64,000 nt of DNA from J027 sp034437655 (GTDB lineage Bacteria; Chloroflexota; Anaerolineae; Aggregatilineales; J027). This document shows, piece by piece, positions 42,128 to 51,445 of this stretch. The position numbers and the translations under genes are program-made. The stretch is taken from positions 62,001 to 126,000 of the forward strand of contig DAOTTU010000046.1 in NCBI GenBank assembly GCA_034437655.1, in the 5' to 3' direction. The notes under the pieces were generated by a model, which worked only from the letters and a program-made list of their open reading frames with translations, made no database searches and was not told where the DNA came from. How positions within the stretch are numbered: position 1 is the first letter of the stretch; each line of letters begins with the position of its first letter.

Positions 42128-43228
42128 ATGTCTGCAACACTTGCTGAGCATGGCCTCTCGTTTGCCATCATCTTTGGCGTGGGGTTCGGGGTTGCCCTGC
42201 TGTTAACCCCCCTGACCATGCGCCTCAGCCATCGCTGGGGCATTGTGCGTGAACCGGGTGGTCGTCGGCAGCACCACAAAACCATGCCGCTGTTGGGTGG
42301 GTTGGCAATCGTTGTCGCCTTTTACGCAGCAGTTGGTGTCGCACAATTACTCCCTGCTGAACGCACTGACCCCAACGAGGTTATCCGGCTGACCGGGTTG
42401 GTGCTTGGCGGGCTGTTTATCGCGGCGGTAGGGTTTCTGGACGACCGTTTCGAACTTTCCCCTATCCCGCTGTACATCGCGCAACTCATTGCGGCTGCGA
42501 TTGCCGTTGCGTTCCTGATCTTCATTGAGGGTTTCAATAACCCCATCAACGGTCAAACGGTCACGGGCTGGCCATTTGTTGTAACCGTCACGATTACCCT
42601 TTTCTGGCTTGGTTTTATGATGAATACCGTCAATTGGCTGGACGGGCTAGATGGGTTGGCTGGCGGTGTCGCTGCGATTGCCGCCTTTATGATGTTCTAT
42701 CACGCCACGTTTCAACTCAACCAGATCAGCGTTGGGTTTTTGCCGCTGGCACTATTTGGCGCAACGCTCGGCTTTCTGGTCTATAACTTCCACCCGGCAA
42801 AGGTGTTTATGGGGGGTAGTGCATGGTTTTTGGGGTTTGCGCTCGGCGTGTTAAGCATCATTGGCGGGGCCAAGGTTGCTACAATTTTATTGGTGATGGG
42901 GCTACCCCTGTTGGATGTTGGCTGGCAAATTGTGCGCCGCATCCTCGAAGGTCAAAACCCGATGATTGGCGACCGGGGGCACCTGCATTTCCGATTGGTG
43001 GATATGGGCTATTCACAGCGGACCATCGTACTCGGTTACTACTTCTTCTGCGCCATGTTCGGCACTATCGCACTGATGACAACCAGCCGCCTGTTTAAGC
43101 TGATTTCGCTAGTCGTAATGGGGCTCATCTTGCTCGGTGCATTTGCGCTGGTAAGCTGGCAATACAGCCGCCAGAAAGCCGCGCTGGCCAATACCAGCCA
43201 CGAAAGCGAACCCTCTACAAGTCCGTAG
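42128..43228 (+). CDS. Undecaprenyl-phosphate sugar-1-phosphate transferase (WecA/TagO/MraY family)
   Basis: A 366-residue polytopic enzyme with ten or eleven helices. It transfers a sugar-1-phosphate (usually GlcNAc) from a UDP donor to undecaprenyl phosphate at the membrane. Diagnostic motifs are FLDDRFELSP (Mg-binding Asp pair), NTVNWLDGLDGLAGG, and MIGDRGHLHFRLVDMG, in which the usual HxHH ends as HLHF. WecA/TagO-type rather than MraY, judging from the last motif. It would start wall glycopolymer or exopolysaccharide assembly. The 3' end overlaps the convergent PyrD-like gene by 14 bases. Confidence 0.93.
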   Translation: MSATLAEHGLSFAIIFGVGFGVALLLTPLTMRLSHRWGIVREPGGRRQHHKTMPLLGGLAIVVAFYAAVGVAQLLPAERTDPNEVIRLTGLVLGGLFIAAVGFLDDRFELSPIPLYIAQLIAAAIAVAFLIFIEGFNNPINGQTVTGWPFVVTVTITLFWLGFMMNTVNWLDGLDGLAGGVAAIAAFMMFYHATFQLNQISVGFLPLALFGATLGFLVYNFHPAKVFMGGSAWFLGFALGVLSIIGGAKVATILLVMGLPLLDVGWQIVRRILEGQNPMIGDRGHLHFRLVDMGYSQRTIVLGYYFFCAMFGTIALMTTSRLFKLISLVVMGLILLGAFALVSWQYSRQKAALANTSHESEPSTSP

Positions 43229-44237
43229 GATCGGCGGGCAGTGTGTGGTCGTCGTCAGTGAGGGGCAATTCCGGCAAGTCAGGGGGTGGTGCTGGCGTGG
43301 CCGGTGGTGTCGCGGCTGAAGACGGGGTGTTATTATCCGCTGCGCCTCGGCGTTGCATGGCCTGTGTTTTGCCAATGCCGGGGTGCCATTCGTCTGGCAG
43401 GGCATCGTGGGCCCGGGTAAGTTCTTCGCCACCGAGGTTGCGGGCAATAACTTCGACAGTGCGCGGCGAAATCCAGGTAAGCGTGTCAATCTGCACGGCA
43501 CGGGCTCCCGCATCAAGGAAGTCGCGAGCATCGTCTGGCGTGTGAATGCCACCGCAGGCAATGATCGGGGTGTCGGTGTTGCTGGCAATTTGCCCCACCA
43601 GCCGCAGATTTTGCCCTTTCATCAAGCGTCCATACATCCGTCCCCCGACCAGCCGGCCCGACTGTGGGTCGCGTTCGGTGCCACGCGGCGGTGCAGACAC
43701 AACCATTGCATCCGCGCCGCACATTTCAACCACTTCCCATAGAAACTGAGCCTGATACAGCGGCAGCTTAACCAACATTGGCAACTGGCACCGTGCCCGC
43801 GCTGCGCTGAGAATATCCTGAACCTCGTCGGGATGAACAAGATCATGCAAGCCCAGTTCAACGCCAACAACGTTTGGCACCCCCTCAAGACGCTCGGTAG
43901 TACGGGTGATGTCATCCAGATTCGATGCAATCACATGTACAATGATAGGAATAGGGCACCGTTCCCAGCCGCGTGCGTATTGTTTCACGACACGGTTCAC
44001 ACCCGGATGCGGCAAGCCAGTATGCAATAACATACCGCCTGTGGTTTGCACGACGCGCGGGCCGTGGGCAACCTTCCGTGCTTTCGCAGAGACAGGCGCG
44101 GTCACGGCTGCACCGAGTTTGTCGAGCTTGAGTAAGTCGCGATAGGCGAGCGGGTCAAAGCCCATCATGCCGCTGGCAATCATCACCGGGCTATTGAGTA
44201 CGAGCGAGTATTTGCCGGGGCGCGTAATTTCAATCAA
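43215..44237 (-). CDS. Dihydroorotate dehydrogenase-like flavoprotein with substituted substrate site
   Basis: A 340-residue FMN TIM barrel of the PyrD class-1 type. The N-terminal SPVMIASGMMG, K157 of VKLP for FMN, and IACGGIHTPDDARDFLDAGARAVQI are family blocks. The substrate site is not conserved. The block carrying the catalytic Cys (NxSCPN) is GLHDLV at 129-134, the MLNxxGL Asn is His72, and the NT pair before the flexible region is Ser181-Ala182. The last 60 residues are a Pro/Thr/Asp-rich tail unusual for PyrD. The start is TTG at 44237, overlapping the PyrK-like stop (TTGA). Either substrate specificity has changed or activity is lost. Confidence 0.8.
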   Translation of the reverse strand: MIEITRPGKYSLVLNSPVMIASGMMGFDPLAYRDLLKLDKLGAAVTAPVSAKARKVAHGPRVVQTTGGMLLHTGLPHPGVNRVVKQYARGWERCPIPIIVHVIASNLDDITRTTERLEGVPNVVGVELGLHDLVHPDEVQDILSAARARCQLPMLVKLPLYQAQFLWEVVEMCGADAMVVSAPPRGTERDPQSGRLVGGRMYGRLMKGQNLRLVGQIASNTDTPIIACGGIHTPDDARDFLDAGARAVQIDTLTWISPRTVEVIARNLGGEELTRAHDALPDEWHPGIGKTQAMQRRGAADNNTPSSAATPPATPAPPPDLPELPLTDDDHTLPADPTDL

Positions 44238-44965
44238 AAGCGCACCTTCCCGAGGTCAAACGCCGGGCCATCAACACATGCTGCATGATGACTGACCAGA
44301 CAGGCCATACAACTCCCCGTGCCACAGGGCAATGGATAGTCAAACACGCCATAGAGGAAGTTCTCGGGCAGGGCGTGGCGGATGTCACGCATGGCTCGTA
44401 GTAGATGCGTGAAACGATCATGAGCCTGATAAACATCTGTCAGCACAAAAATCTGGTCTGCCCACAACACCGTCGCTTTGAATGATGGCCATTGCTGCGG
44501 ATTATCACTATAGATAATTTCTGTTTCGGGGGGTAACGAATTCACTGGATAAGCCGTGAGCATCCCCGCCGCGACCAGCGTCACCGAAACGCCTCGCCGT
44601 AAGGCAGCCACCAGCAGATAGCGCAGGCGCGTGAGTGGATAATCCTGCACGACCAGCAACAAATTACGGGTAGGGTCTTCGAGCGGGAACGCCGCCCCGA
44701 CCGGGCCAATCACGCTGACAACATCGCCGGGATCAAGCCATTCGTTTTCGCGGCGCTCAATTTCAAGCACGCCTGCTCTGGCGTCGTAGTCCACTGGTAT
44801 CCACAATTGACGTAGATAAGGGTCGAAGCGGTCTTCACGCCGCACCAGCAAGCTCTGCCCGGGTCGGAGCTGCTCAAGGGCATTATCTTCAACGGCTAGC
44901 GAGACGTGCTGCCAACCGTCACTGATGCGGCGTACCCGTTCGATAATCGCGAGGCTTTCGCGCAT
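44234..44965 (-). CDS. PyrK-like FAD/2Fe-2S electron-transfer subunit
   Basis: A 243-residue partner of the PyrD-like protein. The N-terminal ferredoxin-reductase-type barrel includes RPGQSLLVRRED. A weak nucleotide-binding half follows, and the C-terminal cluster CGTGSCMACLV with a later Cys in AACVDGPAFDL holds the four ligands for a 2Fe-2S centre, as in PyrK. In class 1B enzymes PyrK passes electrons from the dehydrogenase to NAD. The NAD-binding GGGxGxxP motif is not evident here (LLLVVQDYPLTRLR occupies that place), so the electron acceptor may differ. Confidence 0.82.
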   Translation of the reverse strand: MRESLAIIERVRRISDGWQHVSLAVEDNALEQLRPGQSLLVRREDRFDPYLRQLWIPVDYDARAGVLEIERRENEWLDPGDVVSVIGPVGAAFPLEDPTRNLLLVVQDYPLTRLRYLLVAALRRGVSVTLVAAGMLTAYPVNSLPPETEIIYSDNPQQWPSFKATVLWADQIFVLTDVYQAHDRFTHLLRAMRDIRHALPENFLYGVFDYPLPCGTGSCMACLVSHHAACVDGPAFDLGKVRF

Positions 44966-44971
44966 GATGTC

Positions 44972-45364
44972 CTATAACAGTCCTTGCAGCCCACTCGGGA
45001 GCATTCCGCCCATGTTGCCTGTAATGGACTCCATGCGTTCAGAAGCCATTGCCTGCGACTGTTCAATAGCAGAATTCACAGCGGCAACCAGCAGGTCCTG
45101 CAAGTCAGTGGCCCAATCTTCGTCTTCAACGTCAATAATGTCGGGGTCAATCTTGATGGCCTGTACACGCTGATGGCCGGTAATCGTCACAGTAATGGCT
45201 CCCCCGCCGGCCGTCACATCAATCGTTTCGGTTTCAAGCGCTTTCTGTGCAGCAGCCATGTCTTCTTGCATTTTCTGCATTTGCTTGAGCAGCGCAGCCT
45301 GGTTCGCGCCACCACCTGCACCGGGCATACCACCACCGCGTGATTTTTTGCTTCGTTTGGCCAT
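44972..45364 (-). CDS. YbaB/EbfC family nucleoid-associated protein
   Basis: A 130-residue DNA-binding protein. A Lys/Gly-rich head (about 1-20) precedes the helix with LLKQMQKMQEDMAAAQK and the strand GAITVTITGHQRVQAIKIDP, the family core; a C-terminal helix and Gly/Leu tail follow. It lies 20 bases after dnaX, the standard neighbour. GGAG precedes ATG 45364. Confidence 0.92.
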   Translation of the reverse strand: MAKRSKKSRGGGMPGAGGGANQAALLKQMQKMQEDMAAAQKALETETIDVTAGGGAITVTITGHQRVQAIKIDPDIIDVEDEDWATDLQDLLVAAVNSAIEQSQAMASERMESITGNMGGMLPSGLQGLL

Positions 45365-45384
45365 AATATTCTCCTTGCTATGGA

Positions 45385-46941
45385 TTATTCGTCGTCAATA
45401 TATTCAATTGTGGCACCCAGCTCATGCACTGCGCGCCGGAAAAATTCGTCATTCTGAATTGTATCAGCCTCAGATGCATTGCCCGCACCTTCATGGGCCA
45501 ATTCTAAACGAACACCAATGCCTGCGCCAAAGGTTGCCTGTACGGCTTCTACCACAAATTGCCAGCGCCCTTCAAGCTGTTGGTGCAAGTTCGGGTCTTG
45601 CAAGCCGACAACTACTGTTTTTCCGCCATCGTCTACGCGCAGCACAGCACACTGTTGCAACATCCCTTTGAGTGAGCTTTTTTGCGACACAACCGCCGCC
45701 ACAATTTTAGGCCAGGCATGGTGTGCATCGTCGAAGCTCAGCAAAGGCGCAGTACCGTCGGTAGCAGATGGCGGTTCAACTTTTGGGGCCGGTTTAGATG
45801 GGCGTGGCATGGCAGGCGGTGGTGGTTTCGGCGGTGTTGCAGGTGTATCGTCAACAGCGACGCCAAGTGTGACTTCTACGAGGGCAAGTTCAAGCGGTAG
45901 TTGCGGTTGCCAGCCACCGCGCATGTCACTGATTGCCGCGTTAAAGAGCTGGATGGAGCGCAACAACAGTCGGTGTTCAAACACGCTGGCTTGCTCCTCA
46001 AGCATACGGCGCTCATCTTCAGACGCATCTACCAGTGTGCCACCCCCCATTTTGATGAGCAGCAACCGTCGCAGATGTTCGACGAGTTGCCGGGCGAACT
46101 GGCGTGGGTCAGCCCCGGTATCCACCGCTTGATTAATTTGATCCAGCCCGTAGGCGGTATCTCGTTGCAAAATGGCGTGGCTGACTTCCCAGACGTAGCG
46201 TGTACCGGCCGCCCCAAGCATTGCCTGTGCAATTTCATAAGAGACATGCTCAGTCGGGTCGGTCACAATCTGGTCAAGTAAGCTGATGCTATCACGCACA
46301 CTACCTGTTCCCTGCCGTGCCACCAATTCAAGGACAGCATCGTCAATACTGATACCTTCCGCATCACAGATACGGCGTAAATGCTCGCTTACTTCACGGA
46401 TAGAGACACGCCGAAACTCAAAGATCAAGCAACGGCTTTTAATGGTATCTGGCACCTTATGAATCTCGGTGGTTGCCAGCACAAAAATTGCATGGTCGGG
46501 CGGTTCTTCCAGCGTTTTGAGCAACGCATCAAAGGCTGCCCCAGAAAACCGATGCACTTCGTCAATGATATAGACTTTGTAGCGCCCATCACTGGGGGCA
46601 AAGGCGACTTTGTCGCGCAGGTCTCGCACATCATCTACCCCGGTATGGGAAGCCGCGTCAATTTCGATGATATCCAGAAAGCGTCCCTTATTCACGGCGA
46701 TGCAGTGCGCACAGACGTTGCAAGGACGTTCAGCCGGGTCAGGGTCCAGGCAATTCACCGCTTTCGCCAGCAAGCGGGCGGTTGTTGTTTTGCCGGTGCC
46801 GCGTGGCCCACTGAACAGGTAAGCATGTCGCACCCGGTCTAGACGGATAGCACCACGAATTGTGCGTGTGATGTGTTCTTGCCCAATGACATCACTAAAA
46901 TGTTGAGGACGCCACTTTAAGTAAAGCGCCTGTGTTGCCAC
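45385..46941 (-). CDS. dnaX: DNA polymerase III gamma/tau subunit
   Basis: The clamp-loader ATPase, 518 residues. Walker A GPRGTGKTT (45-53), zinc module C64, C74, C77, C80, Walker B VYIIDEVHRF (about 117-126) and SRC sensor region are intact. Domain III runs to about 355, followed by a Pro/Ala/Lys-rich linker and a tau-like C-terminal domain with a final LGATIEYIDDE. GTG start at 46941 with AAGGA upstream. No slippery run for programmed frameshifting is apparent. Co-transcribed with ybaB; recR is not the next gene here. Confidence 0.95.
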   Translation of the reverse strand: MATQALYLKWRPQHFSDVIGQEHITRTIRGAIRLDRVRHAYLFSGPRGTGKTTTARLLAKAVNCLDPDPAERPCNVCAHCIAVNKGRFLDIIEIDAASHTGVDDVRDLRDKVAFAPSDGRYKVYIIDEVHRFSGAAFDALLKTLEEPPDHAIFVLATTEIHKVPDTIKSRCLIFEFRRVSIREVSEHLRRICDAEGISIDDAVLELVARQGTGSVRDSISLLDQIVTDPTEHVSYEIAQAMLGAAGTRYVWEVSHAILQRDTAYGLDQINQAVDTGADPRQFARQLVEHLRRLLLIKMGGGTLVDASEDERRMLEEQASVFEHRLLLRSIQLFNAAISDMRGGWQPQLPLELALVEVTLGVAVDDTPATPPKPPPPAMPRPSKPAPKVEPPSATDGTAPLLSFDDAHHAWPKIVAAVVSQKSSLKGMLQQCAVLRVDDGGKTVVVGLQDPNLHQQLEGRWQFVVEAVQATFGAGIGVRLELAHEGAGNASEADTIQNDEFFRRAVHELGATIEYIDDE

Positions 46942-46986
46942 TACAGTTTGTCCTTTTTCTCAAGAAAGCCCTGGGTGACGCTATGG

Positions 46987-47805
46987 TTACTGCGTGTTCA
47001 ACTGCAACGCAGTTTCTAGCTCGTCAATACGTGTCGCGATTTCGATATCTTTAACAATGCTATCATGCAGCGGATGAACCGTCATGCGCTCAACAATTAA
47101 ATGATCGTCAATAATGAGGTCAATACGACCCAGGAATTGGCCGTGGCTGCCAGCTTGCGCAATAGAAACACCGTTTATTTCGATGCCGTGCGGCAAAAGT
47201 GAATGACTGTGTCCGCCGATGATTAACTCTACGTCACCGTGTAGCGCTCTGGCAAGCTGAATATCATCGTATAAACCAAGATGGGAGAGTACGATCACCG
47301 TATCAACACGGTGGGTTTCGCGCAGCTCACGGCATTGTTGCCGCATGCTGGACAACAACGGCAACGTCTGTAAGTTGTGATACTTGATGTAACTGACATC
47401 GTAAGCAGTCACGCCCAAAAAACCAATCTGCGCGTTGTTGACGGGCAACACATACGTGGTTACAGTCCCCGGGATTGCACCGCCATCTGGCATTGCGAGA
47501 TTGCCAACGACAATCGGAACATGTGCCGCATACTCCGCAACAATATCCATGCCCCAGCGTTTGATACACTTATTACCCAACACCGACACCTGGCACCGGG
47601 CCATCTTTAGCAATTCGTACATCGCACGACCACGAGTCGCCTTGCTCAGCGGTGCATGTTTATCGAGGCTGTCGCCAGCGTCAACATAGACGACTGGCAC
47701 CTGTGGTCGCTGGTGTTGAAGTTGCTGCCGCAGTGTGGCAACTCTGGCAAGGGCACGGGCGTTTCCGTGGATGTCGTTGGTGTGCAGAATCGACAATTTT
47801 TGCAT
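46987..47805 (-). CDS. 5'-nucleotidase-like metallophosphoesterase with altered active-site motif
   Basis: A 272-residue calcineurin-like phosphoesterase domain without signal peptide and without the C-terminal nucleotidase domain. Metal motifs D11-x-H13 (TNDIHGN), AGDS, LSHLG and GGHSHS are present. The GNHE/GNHD motif is GNKC: Asn78 remains, but the catalytic His is Lys79 and the next acid is Cys80. This should impair phosphoester cleavage. ATG 47805 is preferred, because DIH then falls at the expected distance from the start; ATG 47850 has no ribosome-binding site either. 45 bases after it on the minus strand comes nothing, so it ends near dnaX. Confidence 0.8.
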   Translation of the reverse strand: MQKLSILHTNDIHGNARALARVATLRQQLQHQRPQVPVVYVDAGDSLDKHAPLSKATRGRAMYELLKMARCQVSVLGNKCIKRWGMDIVAEYAAHVPIVVGNLAMPDGGAIPGTVTTYVLPVNNAQIGFLGVTAYDVSYIKYHNLQTLPLLSSMRQQCRELRETHRVDTVIVLSHLGLYDDIQLARALHGDVELIIGGHSHSLLPHGIEINGVSIAQAGSHGQFLGRIDLIIDDHLIVERMTVHPLHDSIVKDIEIATRIDELETALQLNTQ

Positions 47806-47851
47806 AAAAGCATTGTGCCACAAGATTAAGCCGCTTGGCAGGGTCCACATT

Positions 47852-47881
47852 TTGCGTCAGAATAAAGTAAAGGACTATAAT
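47852..47881 (+). promoter_or_regulatory. Possible promoter of the GAF histidine kinase
   Basis: TTGCGT (47852-47857) and TATAAT (47876-47881) with an 18-base spacer, followed by a leader of about 105 bases. A second weak TATAGT lies at 47943-47948. Confidence 0.4.
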
Positions 47882-47995
47882 ATAGGCGCTTGTCATCCTG
47901 ATAAAGCTGGTGTGTCTACATAAAACATCAACCGCGTACGGTTATAGTCATCATTCGTCTAAGTAATGCAATGCAGTAAACATAGATATATAGCC

Positions 47996-50611
47996 ATGAA
48001 TATTCCTGAAAGCATTCGCGCAGTTCGCATTTTTATCTACAGCCAAGACCCGCACCTTGTTGCCCTGCTTAACAACATCCTGTCGGGCGCAGGGTATCAA
48101 TCACGCACTGTAGAAACCTTATCGTCTGCAAGCCAACACTACACCGCACATCATTTTGACCTGGGGCTGATTGATTTACGTCAAACAACTCATGAAGTCA
48201 AACACCTGTTAAACGGCACCTCAAGTGCGGGCGATGTATATCAGTTCCCGTGGATTGCACTGGTTAGCAAAACACACAAGACCTCTGAAATTCCACCGGG
48301 GGCACGTGGTGTGATAACGCTACCCATCGGTGCCAGGGAGCTACTCAACCAGGTAGCCGCAACCATTGAGCGCCTGGAAGACCGCCCGGTGGTGCAGGCA
48401 CCGCATAATGAATTAACGTCAGATGACGACATGTATGAGATGTTTGCACGCAATGTTCTGGAACAAAAAACCCTTTCCGACATTGCGCAGACACTTAACA
48501 GCACCCTTGATTTGAATACTGTCCTGACCAAAGTTGTTGATGCTGCCACAACCCTGACCCCGGCTGAAGAAGGGTTATTGTTGCTCCCCGACGAGACAGG
48601 CAACACACTCTATATCCGTGCCGAAAAAGGGATTGACCACGAGACGGCCCGCCAGTTCCGCATTCGGACGCGCGATACACTGGCCGGGCAAGTCTTCAAA
48701 ACAGGCCGCCCGGTGCTGATTGATGACCCTAACTGGCGTGAACTGAAATCGGCCTATTTTGTGCGGTCATTGCTGTATGTACCGCTGCGGGTAAAAGATC
48801 AGGTTATTGGTGTGCTTGGTGTCAATAATCGCACCTCTGAACAAACATTCAGTAAACATGACCTTATTCTGCTTGAAGACCTTGCCTCGCATGCGGCTAT
48901 CGCAATTGAAAATGCACGGCTCTATGGTGAATCAGTGGCACGTTCACACGAATTGCAGGTGCTGGTCAATGCCAGTCAGGCAGTCAATTCAACACTGGCA
49001 CTTGATGGTGTTCTCAATATGATTGCAGAACAGTTGACCAATACCTTGAATGTGCCCTGGTGCGAAATCAGCCGCTGGACGCCTGAAACGCGACATCTTC
49101 AAATCCTGGCTAGCCAACGACAGGTGCATTGGGACACCTGGGAAACCCCAACGCTATCCCTTGCAGAGGCCGAGCTTTTTTTGCAAGCGCTAGACGAAGA
49201 TAAGCCGCTGCAAATTCAGCATGATTATTTCAATCTTGGTGAGCGCTACACCGCGTGGCTGGTCCCTATTTATGTCAACCAACAACCGCTGGGTCTGCTT
49301 GAACTGATTTATCATCAGCATCCTGCCCCTGAATTCCTCAGTCATGTTGAACACTTTCGCCAGATGGGGCTGGCAGTCGCTATCGGAATTGATTCACGCC
49401 AGGAGAATGATCGCCAACAGTCACTCGAAATACTCAATGATATCTTGAAGCAAAGCAAGGCCAGCACTTGCCGCCTATGGACACTCTCATTAAGCGAGCA
49501 ACGCTTCGAACAACACATTGATGTCGGGTATCATACCTGGACACAAGCACCATATCCCAGCACCGATACCTCGTATGTTCCTCAACTTCTGAAAGTCATT
49601 GAGCAACGCGAAGCCCGACATATCTTTTTCACAAAAGACGAACTCAGTGATGCAGACGCAACCCTACTGCGTCATTACAATGCGCGTTCAGTGCTGCTGG
49701 TGCCGCTGGTGATTTCTAGTGAAGTGTTGGGGTTGGTTGCTTTGATTGATACCTTGCAGTCTATGGCCTACACCGAGCGCGAGGTTCGACTTATTGAAGC
49801 CCTGGCAGTGCAAGCAGCCAACGCCATTCAAAATGCGCGCCTATATTCTGACCTGGAAAAAAGCCTGGAAGAATTGCGCATGACGCAGGGCAAATTGGTC
49901 CAAACAGCCCGTATGTCTGCAATCGGGGAATTAGCAGCCGCTGTGGCTCACCAGATCAATAATCCACTGACGACCATCATGGTAGACACACAGCTTCTCC
50001 TACAAGACAAAGCCGAAACTGACCCGGACTACGAATCGCTTGCCGCGATACTGCGTGCTGGCAAACGTGCGCATGAAGTCGTGCGGCGTCTACTCAGCAT
50101 GTCGTACAAGAACAAAGATGACGAGCAGCCTGGCTTGATGGATATTAACACCACAATCAGCAACACGTTGGAATTGGTCAGCAGCCATATTGAACAGGTG
50201 GGGATTAAGTTGCAGATTGAACTTGAGGAAGGGCTCCCGGTGGCCGCCGGATTGCAGGGGCAGCTTGAAGATGTATGGCTCAACCTGCTGATGAATGCAC
50301 GTGATGCTGTCAAAGACGATGAAGACCCTGTTATTGGTATTCGTTCCCATAGCGGTGATAATTGCGTAACGGTTGAGGTATGGGATAACGGCCCGGGGAT
50401 ACCACCTACAGTGCGTGACCAGATATTTGAGGCGTTTTTTACTACCAAATCTGTCGGGCAAGGAACCGGGCTGGGACTGCATATTTGTCGGCAAGTCGTT
50501 GAAAAATGCGGCGGATACATTAAGATACTTGAAACAGAAACTACCGGAGCGCTGTTTCAGATTCATCTACCAACACAAATTTTGCCAGAACTAACCATAG
50601 AATCTACATGA
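47996..50611 (+). CDS. Soluble multi-GAF sensor histidine kinase with N-terminal receiver-like domain
   Basis: An 871-residue cytoplasmic kinase. Residues about 5-120 look like a receiver domain (IFIYSQDPH, LGLIDLRQT with a possible phospho-Asp). GAF domain 1 spans about 165-310, GAF 2 about 320-470 and GAF 3 about 480-620. HisKA follows with ELAAAVAHQINNPLTT (H652), then the ATPase domain with NLLMNARDAV, DNGPGIP and GTGLGLHI. The HQINNP box is NtrB-like. ATG 47996 is chosen, as the ATG at 47966 adds ten residues unlike a domain start; neither has a clear ribosome-binding site. It is followed 13 bases later by an OmpR-type regulator, its likely partner. Confidence 0.9.
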   Translation: MNIPESIRAVRIFIYSQDPHLVALLNNILSGAGYQSRTVETLSSASQHYTAHHFDLGLIDLRQTTHEVKHLLNGTSSAGDVYQFPWIALVSKTHKTSEIPPGARGVITLPIGARELLNQVAATIERLEDRPVVQAPHNELTSDDDMYEMFARNVLEQKTLSDIAQTLNSTLDLNTVLTKVVDAATTLTPAEEGLLLLPDETGNTLYIRAEKGIDHETARQFRIRTRDTLAGQVFKTGRPVLIDDPNWRELKSAYFVRSLLYVPLRVKDQVIGVLGVNNRTSEQTFSKHDLILLEDLASHAAIAIENARLYGESVARSHELQVLVNASQAVNSTLALDGVLNMIAEQLTNTLNVPWCEISRWTPETRHLQILASQRQVHWDTWETPTLSLAEAELFLQALDEDKPLQIQHDYFNLGERYTAWLVPIYVNQQPLGLLELIYHQHPAPEFLSHVEHFRQMGLAVAIGIDSRQENDRQQSLEILNDILKQSKASTCRLWTLSLSEQRFEQHIDVGYHTWTQAPYPSTDTSYVPQLLKVIEQREARHIFFTKDELSDADATLLRHYNARSVLLVPLVISSEVLGLVALIDTLQSMAYTEREVRLIEALAVQAANAIQNARLYSDLEKSLEELRMTQGKLVQTARMSAIGELAAAVAHQINNPLTTIMVDTQLLLQDKAETDPDYESLAAILRAGKRAHEVVRRLLSMSYKNKDDEQPGLMDINTTISNTLELVSSHIEQVGIKLQIELEEGLPVAAGLQGQLEDVWLNLLMNARDAVKDDEDPVIGIRSHSGDNCVTVEVWDNGPGIPPTVRDQIFEAFFTTKSVGQGTGLGLHICRQVVEKCGGYIKILETETTGALFQIHLPTQILPELTIEST

Positions 50612-50624
50612 AAGGTAATCAAAG

Positions 50625-51338
50625 ATGTCAGAAACAGGCCATATTCTGGTTGTTGACGACGAGAAAGAGGTGCTAGGAACCTTAACCCGTGCCCTGACGC
50701 GGCAAGGATATGAGGTGACGACCGCCGATTCGGGGGTGGCCTCCTTGGAGGTGCTGGATAGCAGTTCCCACGATCTCATTGTACTGGATGTCAATATGCC
50801 GCCTGGAATTAGCGGTTTTGAGGTCTGCAAACGGATTCGTACCGATCATCAATACGACCACATCCCGATCCTGTTTTTGACTGCTCGTAGCAGCACAGAT
50901 GATATCATTAAAGGGCTGGATGTTGGGGGGGATGATTATGTGGTAAAGCCATTTGAACTTACCGAACTACAGGCCCGGGTGCGTGCTTTGATGCGCCGCA
51001 GCGAGCGTGATGCCTTGCGCTATAATGCGCGTATTCAAGTGGGGCGACTATTGCTTGATTCTGACACATGCAGTGTTTCCACAGGTGATGCCGCTGGCGT
51101 TCAGCTAACCTCAACGGAGCATCGTCTACTGCGCTACTTGATGGAACACACGAACCAGGCCTTATCCCCCAACCATCTACTCGAAGCCGTCTGGGGGTAC
51201 CCACCCAACACAGGTGACCCTGACCTTGTGCGCGCGCACATCCGCAATTTACGGTCTAAACTGAGTAATCTGGAAGATAAAACCCGGTTTGTGAAAACAA
51301 TACATGGGGTAGGGTATATGATCAATGCGACTCCCTGA
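50625..51338 (+). CDS. OmpR/PhoB-type response regulator
   Basis: A 237-residue regulator with acidic pocket D11-D12, phospho-acceptor D55 (LIVLDVNMP) and the conserved Lys in VVKPFE. The C-terminal winged helix (about 140-237) ends in RFVKTIHGVGYMI, typical of OmpR-family DNA binding. Encoded 13 bases after the GAF kinase, hence the likely cognate output. Candidate binding repeats lie just downstream (51342-51358). Confidence 0.94.
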   Translation: MSETGHILVVDDEKEVLGTLTRALTRQGYEVTTADSGVASLEVLDSSSHDLIVLDVNMPPGISGFEVCKRIRTDHQYDHIPILFLTARSSTDDIIKGLDVGGDDYVVKPFELTELQARVRALMRRSERDALRYNARIQVGRLLLDSDTCSVSTGDAAGVQLTSTEHRLLRYLMEHTNQALSPNHLLEAVWGYPPNTGDPDLVRAHIRNLRSKLSNLEDKTRFVKTIHGVGYMINATP

Positions 51339-51341
51339 AAA

Positions 51342-51385
51342 TTCACACAACCTTCACAGGATAAAGCGCGTCATCATGCTATACT
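51342..51385 (+). promoter_or_regulatory. PhoB-type direct repeat and extended -10 before the second regulator
   Basis: TTCACA at 51342-51347 and again at 51353-51358, an 11-base period like the repeat that OmpR/PhoB-family regulators bind. TGCTATACT (51377-51385) is an extended -10. The repeat is centred about 40 bases before the inferred start, a position suited to activation. Confidence 0.5.
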
Positions 51386-51445
51386 GGGGCTAACTCTGGG
51401 AGTTTAAGCGTATAACTAACGAAACAATAGAATGGGACGAACTTG

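Noticed and set aside
43215..44237. Annotation as canonical dihydroorotate dehydrogenase
   Set aside because: The catalytic Cys motif and dihydroorotate ligands are missing; only the flavin barrel is supported.
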